From Hydrogenophilales bacterium (GTDB taxonomy: Bacteria; Pseudomonadota; Gammaproteobacteria; Burkholderiales; Thiobacillaceae), in contig JADJYY010000001.1 in NCBI GenBank assembly GCA_016719465.1, positions 62,001 through 126,000 of the forward strand: a stretch of 64,000 nt of DNA, written 5' to 3'. Every line of letters starts with the position of its first letter. The stretch's first letter is position 1. The notes beneath the pieces were generated by a model, which saw only the letters and a list, made by a program, of their open reading frames with translations, was not told the origin of the DNA and searched no databases. Made by a program: the position numbers and the translations under genes. This document shows positions 39,740 to 47,557 of this stretch, piece after piece.

Positions 39740-40525
39740 ATGAAACCCACCCTGAACTTCCGCGCGCGCCTCCTGGGCCTGGCCCTGGCCCTGGGATGCG
39801 CGGCCGCCATGCCGGCTCGGGCGGAAATCGAAACCTTCAGCATCGACAACACCCACAGCTTCGCCAACTGGGAACTGCGCCACGTGGTAGCCCGCACCAG
39901 CGGCACCTTCTGGGACATCAAGGGCAAGGTCCTGCTGGACACCGGCAATCTCGCCAAATCCTCCGTGGATGCCACCATCAGCATCTACAGCCTGAACTCC
40001 AGCCACCTGCGCCGGGACGTGCATGTGCTCGCCGACGAATTCCTGGACGCCCGCAATTACCCGGAGATGAAGTTCACCTCCACCGCCGTGCATCCCGTCA
40101 CCGCCGAGAAGGGCGCCATGGCCGGCCAGCTCACGCTGCACGGGGTCACCAGGCCGGTGAACCTGGACTACCAGATCCTGGGCATGGGCCAGGACCCCTG
40201 GGGCGGCATGCGTGTCGGCTTCAAGGCCACGACCCGCATCAAGCGCTCCGACTTCGGCATCACCAAATATGCCAGCGGCGGCCCCGTGGGCGACGAGGTG
40301 GATATCACCCTGCTGATCGAGGGCATCAAGCTGGGCGCCGATGGCCAACCCTGGAACGCCAAAAAGGCCGCCGAGGAAGCCGCCGCCAAGAAAGCGGCCG
40401 AGGACAAGGCCAAGGTGATTTCCTACCCCGCCACGACGACACCCGCACCGACCAAACCCCCCGCCCCCAAGGAGGAAAGCAGCGAAGACAAGCTCAAGAA
40501 AAAACTCAAGGGTTTGTTCGATTGA
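39740..40525 (+). CDS. YceI family periplasmic lipid-binding protein
   Basis: A 261-residue protein with a signal peptide (LLGLALALGCAAAMPARA, cleavage before EIETF). The YceI lipocalin-like barrel runs to about residue 200 (IDNTHSFANWELRHVVARTSGTFWDIKG, KFTSTAVHPVT, LTLHGVTRPVNLDYQI). A charged Ala/Lys/Pro-rich tail of about 55 residues follows, ending KLKKKLKGLFD, longer than in most family members. YceI proteins bind isoprenoid or lipid ligands in the periplasm. It lies 31 bases upstream of the psiF-like gene. Confidence 0.88.
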   Translation: MKPTLNFRARLLGLALALGCAAAMPARAEIETFSIDNTHSFANWELRHVVARTSGTFWDIKGKVLLDTGNLAKSSVDATISIYSLNSSHLRRDVHVLADEFLDARNYPEMKFTSTAVHPVTAEKGAMAGQLTLHGVTRPVNLDYQILGMGQDPWGGMRVGFKATTRIKRSDFGITKYASGGPVGDEVDITLLIEGIKLGADGQPWNAKKAAEEAAAKKAAEDKAKVISYPATTTPAPTKPPAPKEESSEDKLKKKLKGLFD

Positions 40526-40556
40526 CGCACCTGCTCAAATCAACCAGGAGATCCTC

Positions 40557-40907
40557 ATGAAACGCATCCTCTCTATCGTTGCCGCCCTGTGTCTCAGCGC
40601 CACGCCCCTCCTGGCCTCGGCGGAAACAACCGCGACCCCGGCGGAAAAGGCCCCGGCCTCCGCGCAAAAGGCACCGGCCGAGAAGAAACCACTCAGTTCT
40701 TCCCAGCAGCGCATGGTGGACTGCAACAAGGAGGCCGCCGGCAAGAAGGGCGACGCGCGCAGCGAATTCATGCGCGCGTGCATGCATGGCGACAAGGCCG
40801 GCGCGGGAAGCCAGCAGAACCGCATGACGGAATGCAACAAGCAGGCCGGCGACAGGAAAGGCGACACGCGCAAGGCATTCATGAGCGAGTGCCTCAAGAA
40901 CAAGTAA
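40557..40907 (+). CDS. PsiF repeat protein, periplasmic
   Basis: A 116-residue secreted protein. A signal peptide (ILSIVAALCLSATPLLASA) is followed by an Ala/Pro/Lys linker and two tandem PsiF repeats, each with Cys-x-Lys...Cys: QQRMVDCNKEAAGKKGDARSEFMRACM and QNRMTECNKQAGDRKGDTRKAFMSEC (shown in part). In E. coli psiF is induced by phosphate starvation. Its function is unknown. A strong terminator follows, shared with sucD. Confidence 0.87.
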   Translation: MKRILSIVAALCLSATPLLASAETTATPAEKAPASAQKAPAEKKPLSSSQQRMVDCNKEAAGKKGDARSEFMRACMHGDKAGAGSQQNRMTECNKQAGDRKGDTRKAFMSECLKNK

Positions 40908-40922
40908 TTTCCGCCGCAAAAA

Positions 40923-40953
40923 CAGGAACGGCCGGTCGAACCGGCCGTTCCTG
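40923..40953. terminator. Strong terminator between psiF and sucD
   Basis: A perfect 14-bp stem CAGGAACGGCCGGT/ACCGGCCGTTCCTG with a 3-base loop. On the minus strand it is followed by TTTTT, so it ends sucCD transcription. On the plus strand no T-run follows. Confidence 0.85.
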
Positions 40954-40969
40954 CTGGCGCGGCTCCGGA

Positions 40970-41848
40970 TCAACGACCTCGGGCGATCGCCTCCGCGCAG
41001 GCCTCGCCCAGCCCCGCCGGGCTTTTCGCCACCACCACGCCCGCCGCTTCCAGGGCGGCGATCTTCTCCGCCGCCGTGCCCTTGCCTCCGGCGATGATGG
41101 CGCCGGCATGGCCCATGCGCTTGCCGGGGGGGGCGGTGACGCCGGCGATATAGCCCGCCACGGGCTTGGTCACGTGGGCCCGGATGTATTCGGCCGCTTC
41201 CTCTTCCCGGCTGCCGCCAATCTCGCCCACCAGGATGATGGCACCGGTTTCCGGGTCGGCCTGGAACATTTCCAGGCAGTCGATGAAATCCAGGCCCTTG
41301 ATGGGATCGCCGCCGATGCCGACGCAGGTGCTCTGGCCCAGGCCCAGTTTCGTGGTCTGGTACACCGCCTCGTAGGTCAGCGTGCCGGAGCGGGAGACGA
41401 TGCCCACCTTGCCCTTCCTGTGGATGAAGCCGGGCATGATGCCGATCTTGCATTCGTCCGGGGTGATGATGCCCGGGCAGTTGGGGCCGATGAGCACCGC
41501 GCCGTTGGCCCGGATCGCCGCTTTCACGTTGATCATGTCGCGCACCGGGATGCCCTCGGTGATGCACACCACCACCTTGATGCCCGCGTCCGCCGCTTCC
41601 AGGATGCCGTCGGCGGCGAAGCCGGCGGGCACGTAGATCACGCTGGCGTCGGCGCCGGTTTCCCTCACCGCGTCCTTCACGGTGTTGAACACCGGCAGGT
41701 CCAGGTGGCGCTGGCCGCCCTTGCCGGGGGTGACACCGCCCACCATCCGCGTGCCGTAGGCGATGGCCTGCTCGGAATGGAAGGTGCCCTGCTTGCCGGT
41801 GAAGCCCTGGCAGATGAGCTTGGTTGCCTTGTTGACCAGGATGCTCAT
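40970..41848 (-). CDS. sucD: Succinyl-CoA synthetase alpha subunit
   Basis: A 292-residue TCA-cycle enzyme subunit. The CoA-binding Rossmann region at the N-terminus (CQGFTGKQGTFHSEQAIAYGTRMVGGVTPGKGG, in parts) and the phospho-histidine loop RMGHAGAII near 245 are intact. It converts succinyl-CoA to succinate with NTP formation together with SucC. It starts two bases before the sucC stop region ends and is co-transcribed with sucC. Confidence 0.97.
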   Translation of the reverse strand: MSILVNKATKLICQGFTGKQGTFHSEQAIAYGTRMVGGVTPGKGGQRHLDLPVFNTVKDAVRETGADASVIYVPAGFAADGILEAADAGIKVVVCITEGIPVRDMINVKAAIRANGAVLIGPNCPGIITPDECKIGIMPGFIHRKGKVGIVSRSGTLTYEAVYQTTKLGLGQSTCVGIGGDPIKGLDFIDCLEMFQADPETGAIILVGEIGGSREEEAAEYIRAHVTKPVAGYIAGVTAPPGKRMGHAGAIIAGGKGTAAEKIAALEAAGVVVAKSPAGLGEACAEAIARGR

Positions 41849-41849
41849 G

Positions 41850-43028
41850 TCAGTTCCCTCCCACGGCGGCCACGGCCATCCTCGCCGCCGCGTTCAAGTC
41901 GTCGCTGGCCAGGATACTCAAGCCGGATTCGGCCAGCATCTTGCGCCCCAGGTCCACGTTGGTGCCTTCCAGGCGCACCACCACCGGGATGGTGACGCCC
42001 ACCTCCTTCACCGCGTCGATAACCCCCTGGGCGATGACGTCGCAGCGCATGATGCCGCCGAAGATGTTGATCAGCACCGCCTTCACGTTGGGGTCGGAGA
42101 GGATGATCTTGAAGGCCTGGGCCACGGTGGCCGCCGTGGCGCCGCCGCCCACGTCCAGGAAGTTGGCGGGCATGCCGCCGGAGAGCTTGATGAGGTCCAT
42201 GGTGGCCATGGCCAGACCGGCGCCGTTCACCATGCAGCCGATGTTTCCGTTCAAGGCGATGTAGTTCACCTCGTGGGCGTGGGCCTCGGCCTCCTTGGGG
42301 TCGATCTGGGTTTCGTCGGCGATGGCCGCCAGGGCCTTCTGCCGGTAAAGGGCGTTGTCCTCCACGCCCATCTTGCAGTCCAGGGGCAGGAGGCGACCCA
42401 AACCCGTGCCGTCGGCGGTGACGATGAGGGGGTTGATCTCCAAGAGGGCGAGATCCTTCTCCAGGAAAACCTTGTAAAGGGTCTTGGCCAGCTTCACGAA
42501 GGCGCCGATCTGCTCGCCCTCCAGGCCCAGGCCGAAGGCCAGGTTGCGGCCCTGGTAATCCATGAAGCCGGTGACCGGGTTGACCCATTCCTTGAGGATC
42601 TTCTCCGGCGAAGAGCGGGCCACTTCCTCGATCTCCATGCCGCCGGCGGCGGAAGCCACGAAGCCGATGCGCTCGGCGGCCCGGTCCACGGTGATGGAGA
42701 GATAGAGTTCCCGGGCGATGGGCAGGGTTTCCTCGATGAGCAACTGGCTCACCGGCTGGCCGTCCGGGGCGTTCTGGTAGGTGGTGAGCCGTGAGCCCAG
42801 CAATGCGCCGGCGGCGGCCGCAAGATCCTCCACCGAGCGAACCAGCTTGACGCCGCCCGCCTTGCCGCGCCCACCGGCGTGGATCTGGGCCTTGGCCACC
42901 CAGGCCGTACCACCCAGTTCGGCGACCGCCGCGGCGCATTGCTCGGCGCCGCTCACCACCACGCCGCGCGGCGTCGAAATGCCGTAGTCGCGCAACACGG
43001 CCTTGGCCTGGTATTCGTGAAGATTCAT
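41850..43028 (-). CDS. sucC: Succinyl-CoA synthetase beta subunit (ADP-forming)
   Basis: A 392-residue ATP-grasp subunit: MNLHEYQAKAVLRDYGI at the N-terminus, AKAQIHAGGRGKAGGVKL nucleotide-binding segment, INPLIVTADG, and NIFGGIMRCDVIAQGV in the C-terminal domain. GGAGG lies just upstream of the ATG. A long in-frame extension upstream overlaps the divergent flavodoxin gene and was rejected. It is divergent from that gene by 105 bases. Confidence 0.97.
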   Translation of the reverse strand: MNLHEYQAKAVLRDYGISTPRGVVVSGAEQCAAAVAELGGTAWVAKAQIHAGGRGKAGGVKLVRSVEDLAAAAGALLGSRLTTYQNAPDGQPVSQLLIEETLPIARELYLSITVDRAAERIGFVASAAGGMEIEEVARSSPEKILKEWVNPVTGFMDYQGRNLAFGLGLEGEQIGAFVKLAKTLYKVFLEKDLALLEINPLIVTADGTGLGRLLPLDCKMGVEDNALYRQKALAAIADETQIDPKEAEAHAHEVNYIALNGNIGCMVNGAGLAMATMDLIKLSGGMPANFLDVGGGATAATVAQAFKIILSDPNVKAVLINIFGGIMRCDVIAQGVIDAVKEVGVTIPVVVRLEGTNVDLGRKMLAESGLSILASDDLNAAARMAVAAVGGN

Positions 43029-43133
43029 GGGAGGAAACCTCCGGTCGCGGAAAGCCCGCATTCTCCGGCAAAGCGGCGAGCGTCGCCAGAAGCGGGGCGC
43101 GGTATCATCGGCGCCGTTCAAGAAAGGCCCGCC

Positions 43134-43787
43134 ATGAAGGAAATCCTGGTTCTCTATTACAGCCTGCACGGCTCGGTGAAACAGTTGGCCCAGCATCTGG
43201 CCCACGGCGTCGACTCGGTGCCTGGCATGCGCGCCCGGGTACGCACGGTGCCCAAGGTGATGACGGAGAGTGACGGGCCGGCGAAACTTGTGCCGGACGA
43301 AGGCGCGCCCTTCGCCAGCCATGACGATCTGCGCGACTGTGTCGGCATCGCCGTGGGCTCCCCCACCCGCTTCGGCAACATGGCGGCGGCCATGAAGCAT
43401 TTCTGGGACGGCACCTCGGGCCTCTGGCTCAACGGCGATCTGGTGGACAAACCGGCCTGCGTGTTCACCTCCACCGCCAGCCTGCATGGCGGCCAGGAAA
43501 CCACCCTGCTGTCCATGATGACGCCGCTGCTGCACCACGGCATGGTCATCGTCGGCCTGCCCTACACCCATCCGGAACTGAACCAGACCCGTTCCGGCGG
43601 CACGCCCTACGGCGCCAGCCACTGGGCCGGGCCGGACGGCCGCCAGCCGATGACCGACGAGGAGCGCAGGCTGGCCTTCGCCCAGGGCAAGCGCCTGGCG
43701 GAGATCGCCAATCTTTTATCCGCCGCATCGCGGCCCTCGTCGCTCCCCTCGCCCGCAAGCGGCAGAGGGGCTGGGGATGAGGGGTAG
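43134..43787 (+). CDS. WrbA/flavodoxin-like NAD(P)H:quinone oxidoreductase with repeat-derived C-terminus
   Basis: A 217-residue flavodoxin-fold protein: ILVLYYSLHGSVKQLAQHLAHGV (FMN phosphate loop, about 5-25), GIAVGSPTRFGNMAAAMKHFWDGTSGLW, FTSTASLHGGQETTLLSMM, and HWAGPDGRQPMTDEERRLA near the end. This is the WrbA pattern, two-electron quinone reduction with FMN. The last 17 or so residues (SRPSSLPSPASGRGAGDEG) do not look like the family and come from a copy of the dispersed palindromic repeat. The gene overlaps or abuts the HugZ-like gene. Confidence 0.9.
   Translation: MKEILVLYYSLHGSVKQLAQHLAHGVDSVPGMRARVRTVPKVMTESDGPAKLVPDEGAPFASHDDLRDCVGIAVGSPTRFGNMAAAMKHFWDGTSGLWLNGDLVDKPACVFTSTASLHGGQETTLLSMMTPLLHHGMVIVGLPYTHPELNQTRSGGTPYGASHWAGPDGRQPMTDEERRLAFAQGKRLAEIANLLSAASRPSSLPSPASGRGAGDEG
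43738..43787. repeat. Dispersed palindromic repeat at the 3' end of the flavodoxin gene
   Basis: CTCCCCTCGCCCGC-AAGC-GG...GAGGGGCTGGGGATGAGGGG is a variant of module Y seen at 36684 and 35775. It supplies the last codons of the flavodoxin and the ribosome site of the next gene. Confidence 0.6.
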
Positions 43788-43791
43788 CCAA

Positions 43792-44490
43792 GTGAGCGGG
43801 AATGGTGACGAAGCCCGGCGCTTCGCGCGGGGCCAGCATGTCGGCGTCCTCTCCACGATATCCAGGCGTGTCGCGGGTTTTCCCTTCGGCTCGGTATCGC
43901 CCTTCATCCTGGACCATGAAGGCCGGCCGGTGATCCTGATTTCCACCCTGGCCGAGCACACGAAAAACATCTCCGCCGACCCCCGCGTGTCCCTCATCGT
44001 CCAGCCCTACAGCCCGGACATGCAGGTGGCGGGCCGGGTAACGATCCTTGGCAGGGCGGAACGCCTGGCCGAGAAATCGGCGCTGGGTCCCCGCTACCTG
44101 CGTTTTCACCCCCAGGCGGCGGACTACTTCGCCATGCACGATTTCAGCTTCTACCGCATCGAGCCGGCGCGCATCCGCCACATCGGCGGATTCGGCCAAA
44201 TCCATTGGGTGGAGCCGGAGGATTACCTGCTGCCACCCGCTTCCCTGGTCGAGCAGGAGGACGACATCCTGGCCCACATGAATGCCGATCACACCGAGAA
44301 TCTGCGGGCTTATTGCCGGCATGTGCACGGCGTGGAGGCCGAAAACGCGGAGATGATCGGCATCGATCCGGACGGTTTCGACGTCCGCGCCGACGGCACG
44401 CCGCTACGCTTCGAATTCGCTTCACCCATCGCCGATGCCCAGGCCGCCCGCCAGGCCCTGGTGGCCCTGGCCCGGGCGGCCCGGCCTTGA
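43792..44490 (+). CDS. HugZ-like pyridoxamine 5'-phosphate oxidase-fold protein
   Basis: A 232-residue protein with an N-terminal split-barrel FMN-binding domain (ARGQHVGVLSTISRRVAGFPFGSVSPFILDHEGRPVILIS, in parts) and a C-terminal DUF2470-type domain (DILAHMNADHTENLRAYC). This two-domain form is HugZ, a haem-degrading oxygenase in Helicobacter, but many members have unknown substrates. The start is uncertain: GTG 43792 has GAGGGG seven bases upstream; an ATG at 43777 adds five residues. It lies downstream of the flavodoxin, which could supply electrons. Confidence 0.8.
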   Translation: MSGNGDEARRFARGQHVGVLSTISRRVAGFPFGSVSPFILDHEGRPVILISTLAEHTKNISADPRVSLIVQPYSPDMQVAGRVTILGRAERLAEKSALGPRYLRFHPQAADYFAMHDFSFYRIEPARIRHIGGFGQIHWVEPEDYLLPPASLVEQEDDILAHMNADHTENLRAYCRHVHGVEAENAEMIGIDPDGFDVRADGTPLRFEFASPIADAQAARQALVALARAARP

Positions 44491-44834
44491 ATCCGGCCGT
44501 TCTCCGCCACGTCGCCTCGGCCAGCCTGATCGCTCTCATCTTCCTCGGCGTGGCCTGGGAATTGTGGCTGGCGCCGCTGAAACCCGGCGGCTCCTGGCTG
44601 GTCCTGAAGGTCTTGCCCCTGCTTTTGCCCCTGTTCGGCATCCTGCGCGGCAAGGTCTACACCTATCGCTGGTCCACCCTGCTGATCTGGCTCTATTTCA
44701 CCGAGGGCGTGGTCCGCGCCTGGTCGGAGCCGGGACTCGCAAGCCGGCTGGGCATGCTGGAAACCAGTCTGTCCCTGGTCTTTTTCACCGCCGCGGCGTT
44801 GTATGCCCGCAACTCCGGCCCAAGACAAGACTGA
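44487..44834 (+). CDS. DUF2069 domain-containing membrane protein
   Basis: A 115-residue protein with four short hydrophobic segments (ASLIALIFLGVAWELWLAP, SWLVLKVLPLLLPLFGILRG, YRWSTLLIWLYFTEGVVRA, LETSLSLVFFTAAALYA). It matches DUF2069, small inner-membrane proteins often found next to wrbA in proteobacteria. Translation starts at TTG 44487, overlapping the previous stop (TTGA). Function is unknown. Confidence 0.85.
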   Translation: MNPAVLRHVASASLIALIFLGVAWELWLAPLKPGGSWLVLKVLPLLLPLFGILRGKVYTYRWSTLLIWLYFTEGVVRAWSEPGLASRLGMLETSLSLVFFTAAALYARNSGPRQD

Positions 44835-44840
44835 ACTCCG

Positions 44841-44854
44841 TTGATCCATATCAA
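44841..44854 (+). promoter_or_regulatory. Perfect Fnr box upstream of the membrane cytochrome gene
   Basis: TTGAT-CCAT-ATCAA is an exact match to the Fnr/Anr consensus. A -10 element TATCAT at 44876-44881 places the start site near 44889, so the box centre is near -41, the class II activation position. The ATG is 49 bases further. Confidence 0.8.
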
Positions 44855-44937
44855 TGTCAGAGATCCGGGCCCGGATATCATTCTCTCCGTTGCATTAGAA
44901 TTCACTGATATTCCACCTTCGCCTCAAGGGTATTGCC

Positions 44938-45717
44938 ATGTCCAAGCTGAATTACGTGCATTTCAAATTCCTGCCCATGTCACTGCGGGTCCTGTTCACC
45001 ATGGTTTTGCTGGTGTTCGGCACGGGCTATCTCATGGCCATGTTCCAGGCCTATGAGTCCCACGCCGGCAAGGACGGTGACCCCATGTTGTCCGGCAAGG
45101 ATCTGATGATCGCCTACAGCGGCAACCCGGACGGCACCAAGCTGGAAACCGCGCTGCGCGGCCCCATGCAGGACATGTTGCCGGCCGAGAAGCGCCAGGT
45201 GATCTTCGACTGGCTGCACGCCGGCGCCAAGCAGGAAGAATTCGCGGCCAAGATCAATCCCATCCTGCAGGAGCATTGCATCGCCTGCCACAACCCGGAA
45301 GCCAACCCCCACCTGCCGGACCTGCGCGAGTACGCCGGCGTTTCCAAGATCACGGCCAGGGATGAGGGCATGACCATTCCCACGCTGGTGCGGGTTTCCC
45401 ACATCCACCTATTCTCCATCACCTTCATCTTCTTCATCACCGGCTACATCTTCAGCCACGCCTACGTGCGCCCCACCTGGCTCAAGTGCCTGGTCATCGC
45501 CATCCCCTTCGCGATGCTGATCACCGACGTGGCCTCCTGGTACCTGACCAAAGTTTGGGAGGGCTTCGCCTGGGTGGTGATCATCTCCGGCGCCTTCATG
45601 GGCATGGCCTTCGCCACCATGTGGGTGATCTCCATGTGGCAGATGTGGTTCTGGAAGGTGCCCGCCAGCATAAGCGACAATGATGGCCAGATTCCCTGCC
45701 TGCATTCAGAGCAGTAA
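44938..45717 (+). CDS. Membrane-bound monohaem cytochrome c-like protein, Fnr-controlled
   Basis: A 259-residue protein. One N-terminal membrane helix (LPMSLRVLFTMVLLVFGTGYLMAMF) is followed by a periplasmic domain of about 120 residues with a single haem c site CIACH (near residue 117). Three more helices follow (about 158-180, 185-205, 212-235) with histidines in the first (VSHIHLFSITFIFF), possible axial ligands for haem b. I do not recognise a named enzyme; it resembles uncharacterised membrane cytochromes of denitrifying Betaproteobacteria. The Fnr box implies use under low oxygen. Confidence 0.75.
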   Translation: MSKLNYVHFKFLPMSLRVLFTMVLLVFGTGYLMAMFQAYESHAGKDGDPMLSGKDLMIAYSGNPDGTKLETALRGPMQDMLPAEKRQVIFDWLHAGAKQEEFAAKINPILQEHCIACHNPEANPHLPDLREYAGVSKITARDEGMTIPTLVRVSHIHLFSITFIFFITGYIFSHAYVRPTWLKCLVIAIPFAMLITDVASWYLTKVWEGFAWVVIISGAFMGMAFATMWVISMWQMWFWKVPASISDNDGQIPCLHSEQ

Positions 45718-45733
45718 TCCAGGCCATGCAATG

Positions 45734-45761
45734 AAAACGGGCGGCTTCGGCCGCCCGTTTT
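45734..45761. terminator. Bidirectional terminator with UUCG loop
   Basis: ACGGGCGGC-TTCG-GCCGCCCGT (45737-45758) with four A on the left and four T on the right. The UUCG tetraloop is very stable. It serves the cytochrome gene on the plus strand and leuA on the minus strand. Confidence 0.9.
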
Positions 45762-45779
45762 GTTTTCCGCCGATCTCCG

Positions 45780-47315
45780 TCAAACCTGAGGGTGAGCTCG
45801 TTCCTCGGCGCCGAACAGCTTGTTCAGCGCGTTGAGGTAAGCCTTGGCCGAGGCGATGACGATGTCGGTGTCGGCGCCCTGGCCGTTGACGATGCGGCCA
45901 TTCCGGCTCAGACGCACCGTCACCTCGCCCTGGGCATCCGTCCCGGTGGTGATGTTGTTCACCGAATAGAGCAGCAGCGTCGAACCGCTCTCCACCCGCT
46001 TCTCGATGGCCCTGAACGAGGCATCCACGGGACCGCCGCCGATTTCGTCCGCCTTGATCTCGCTGCCGCCGTCGGACAGCACCACGAAGGCGTGTGGGGT
46101 CTCGCCGGTCTCGGAACAGACCTTGAGGGAAACCAGCTTGAAGCGGTCGCAGGCATCCAGGTTGGCATCAACAGCCACCAGGGCCTGCAAGTCCTCATCG
46201 AAGATTTCGCGCTTCTTGTCGGCCAGGGCCTTGAATCGGGAAAACGCCGCGTTCAGCGCCTCTTCGCTTTCCGGGGCGATGCCCAATTCCTGCAAACGGT
46301 TGCGGAAGGCGTTGCGGCCGGAAAGCTTGCCCAGGGTGAGCTTGTTGTGGGTCCAGCCCACATCCTCGGCGCGCATGATCTCGTAGGTCTCGCGATGCTT
46401 GAGCACGCCGTCCTGGTGGATGCCGGATTCGTGGGAGAAGGCGTTGGCGCCGACGATGGCCTTGTTGGGCTGCACCGGGTAGCCGGTGACCTGGGAAACC
46501 AGGCGGGAAGTGGGCACGATCTGGGTGGTGTCGATGCGGGAGTCGCAGCCGAACACGTCACGGCGGGTCTTCACCGCCATGACGATCTCCTCCAGCGAGG
46601 CGTTGCCGGCCCGCTCGCCCAGGCCGTTGATGGTGCACTCCACCTGACGCGCGCCGTTCATCACGGCGGCAAGGGAGTTGGCCACGGCCATGCCCAGGTC
46701 GTTATGGCAATGGGTGGACCACACCACCTTGTCCGAGTTGGGCACCCGCTCGATCAACTGGCGCATGCGCTCGCCCCACAAGGCCGGGATGCTGTAGCCC
46801 ACGGTATCCGGCACGTTGAGGGTCTTGGCGCCGGCCTGGATCACCGCCTCGAACACGCGGCAGAGGAAGTCCATCTCGGAGCGCACCGCGTCCTCGGCGG
46901 AAAACTCCACGTTGTCGGTGTATTCCAGGGCCATCTTCACCGCCTTGACCGCGGCCTCCACCACCTGGTCCGGCTGCATGCGCAGCTTCTTCTCCATGTG
47001 AATGGGACTGGTGGCGATGAAGGTATGGATGCGCCCCGAGGCGGCAGGGGTGATGGCCTCGCCGGCGGCGCGCACGTCCCGCTCGTTGGCGCGGGCCAGG
47101 GAACACACGGTGGAGTTCTTGATGATGCCGGCGATGCTCTTGATGGCCTCCGCGTCACCCAGGCTGGCTGCGGCGAACCCCGCCTCGATGACATCCACGC
47201 CCAGGCGTTCCAGTTGCCGCGCGATGCGGATCTTCTCGTCCTTGGTCATGGCGGCGCCGGGGCTCTGTTCCCCGTCGCGCAAGGTGGTGTCGAAAATGAT
47301 CAATTGGTCTGTCAT
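45780..47315 (-). CDS. leuA: 2-isopropylmalate synthase
   Basis: A 511-residue enzyme, first step of leucine synthesis from 2-oxoisovalerate and acetyl-CoA. The catalytic barrel has IIFDTTLRDGEQSPGAAM at the N-terminus, STHCHNDLGMAVANSLAA, and GLGERAGNASLEE. The C-terminal allosteric domain (ANLDACDRFKLVSLKV, INNI-like STLLLYSVNNITTGTDAQGEVTV in parts) is present, so leucine feedback is expected. It ends an operon-like run with pssA but has its own promoter and leader. Confidence 0.96.
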   Translation of the reverse strand: MTDQLIIFDTTLRDGEQSPGAAMTKDEKIRIARQLERLGVDVIEAGFAAASLGDAEAIKSIAGIIKNSTVCSLARANERDVRAAGEAITPAASGRIHTFIATSPIHMEKKLRMQPDQVVEAAVKAVKMALEYTDNVEFSAEDAVRSEMDFLCRVFEAVIQAGAKTLNVPDTVGYSIPALWGERMRQLIERVPNSDKVVWSTHCHNDLGMAVANSLAAVMNGARQVECTINGLGERAGNASLEEIVMAVKTRRDVFGCDSRIDTTQIVPTSRLVSQVTGYPVQPNKAIVGANAFSHESGIHQDGVLKHRETYEIMRAEDVGWTHNKLTLGKLSGRNAFRNRLQELGIAPESEEALNAAFSRFKALADKKREIFDEDLQALVAVDANLDACDRFKLVSLKVCSETGETPHAFVVLSDGGSEIKADEIGGGPVDASFRAIEKRVESGSTLLLYSVNNITTGTDAQGEVTVRLSRNGRIVNGQGADTDIVIASAKAYLNALNKLFGAEERAHPQV

Positions 47316-47363
47316 GACTGGCTCCGATTGCTGGCGTCATTTCATGGGAAATGCACGCCTACA

Positions 47364-47380
47364 CGCCCATGCCTGGGGCG
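47364..47380 (-). promoter_or_regulatory. Hairpin in the leuA leader
   Basis: On the transcript CGCCC-CAGGCAT-GGGCG forms a 5-bp GC stem about 50 bases before the leuA start and 43 bases after the leader peptide stop. No U-run follows, so it is not a classical attenuator terminator. Confidence 0.35.
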
Positions 47381-47422
47381 GTCAGGAATAACCGTTGCTG
47401 TACTACCGAGGGGGAGGTTAGA

Positions 47423-47467
47423 TCAGTGCCCGCGCCGGGGCAGCAGCAGCCGGGTGGCAAGCCGCAT
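47423..47467 (-). CDS. Leucine-rich leader peptide of leuA
   Basis: A 14-residue ORF, MRLATRLLLPRRGH, with three consecutive CTG leucine codons and a fourth Leu before them. It lies 107 bases upstream of leuA. It is preceded by a hairpin (GCCAACC paired with GGTTGGC, about 47470-47487). A longer in-frame version could start at 47521 or 47527, almost at the predicted transcription start. The layout is that of attenuation leaders in which ribosome stalling at Leu codons reports leucyl-tRNA levels. Confidence 0.55.
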   Translation of the reverse strand: MRLATRLLLPRRGH

Positions 47468-47528
47468 ATGGCCAACCCGAGGTTGGCTGTGGGAAGGAAC
47501 GGTGCTGGATTCGTCGCGCATGGGCATG

Positions 47529-47557
47529 AATATAAACAGCTATTTGGCGCTCGGCAA
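47529..47557 (-). promoter_or_regulatory. Predicted leuA promoter inside the pssA 3' end
   Basis: On the minus strand TTGCCG (47552-47557), a 17-base spacer and TATATT (47529-47534). Transcription would start near 47522, giving leuA a leader of about 200 bases separate from the ilv-psd-pssA transcript. Confidence 0.6.
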
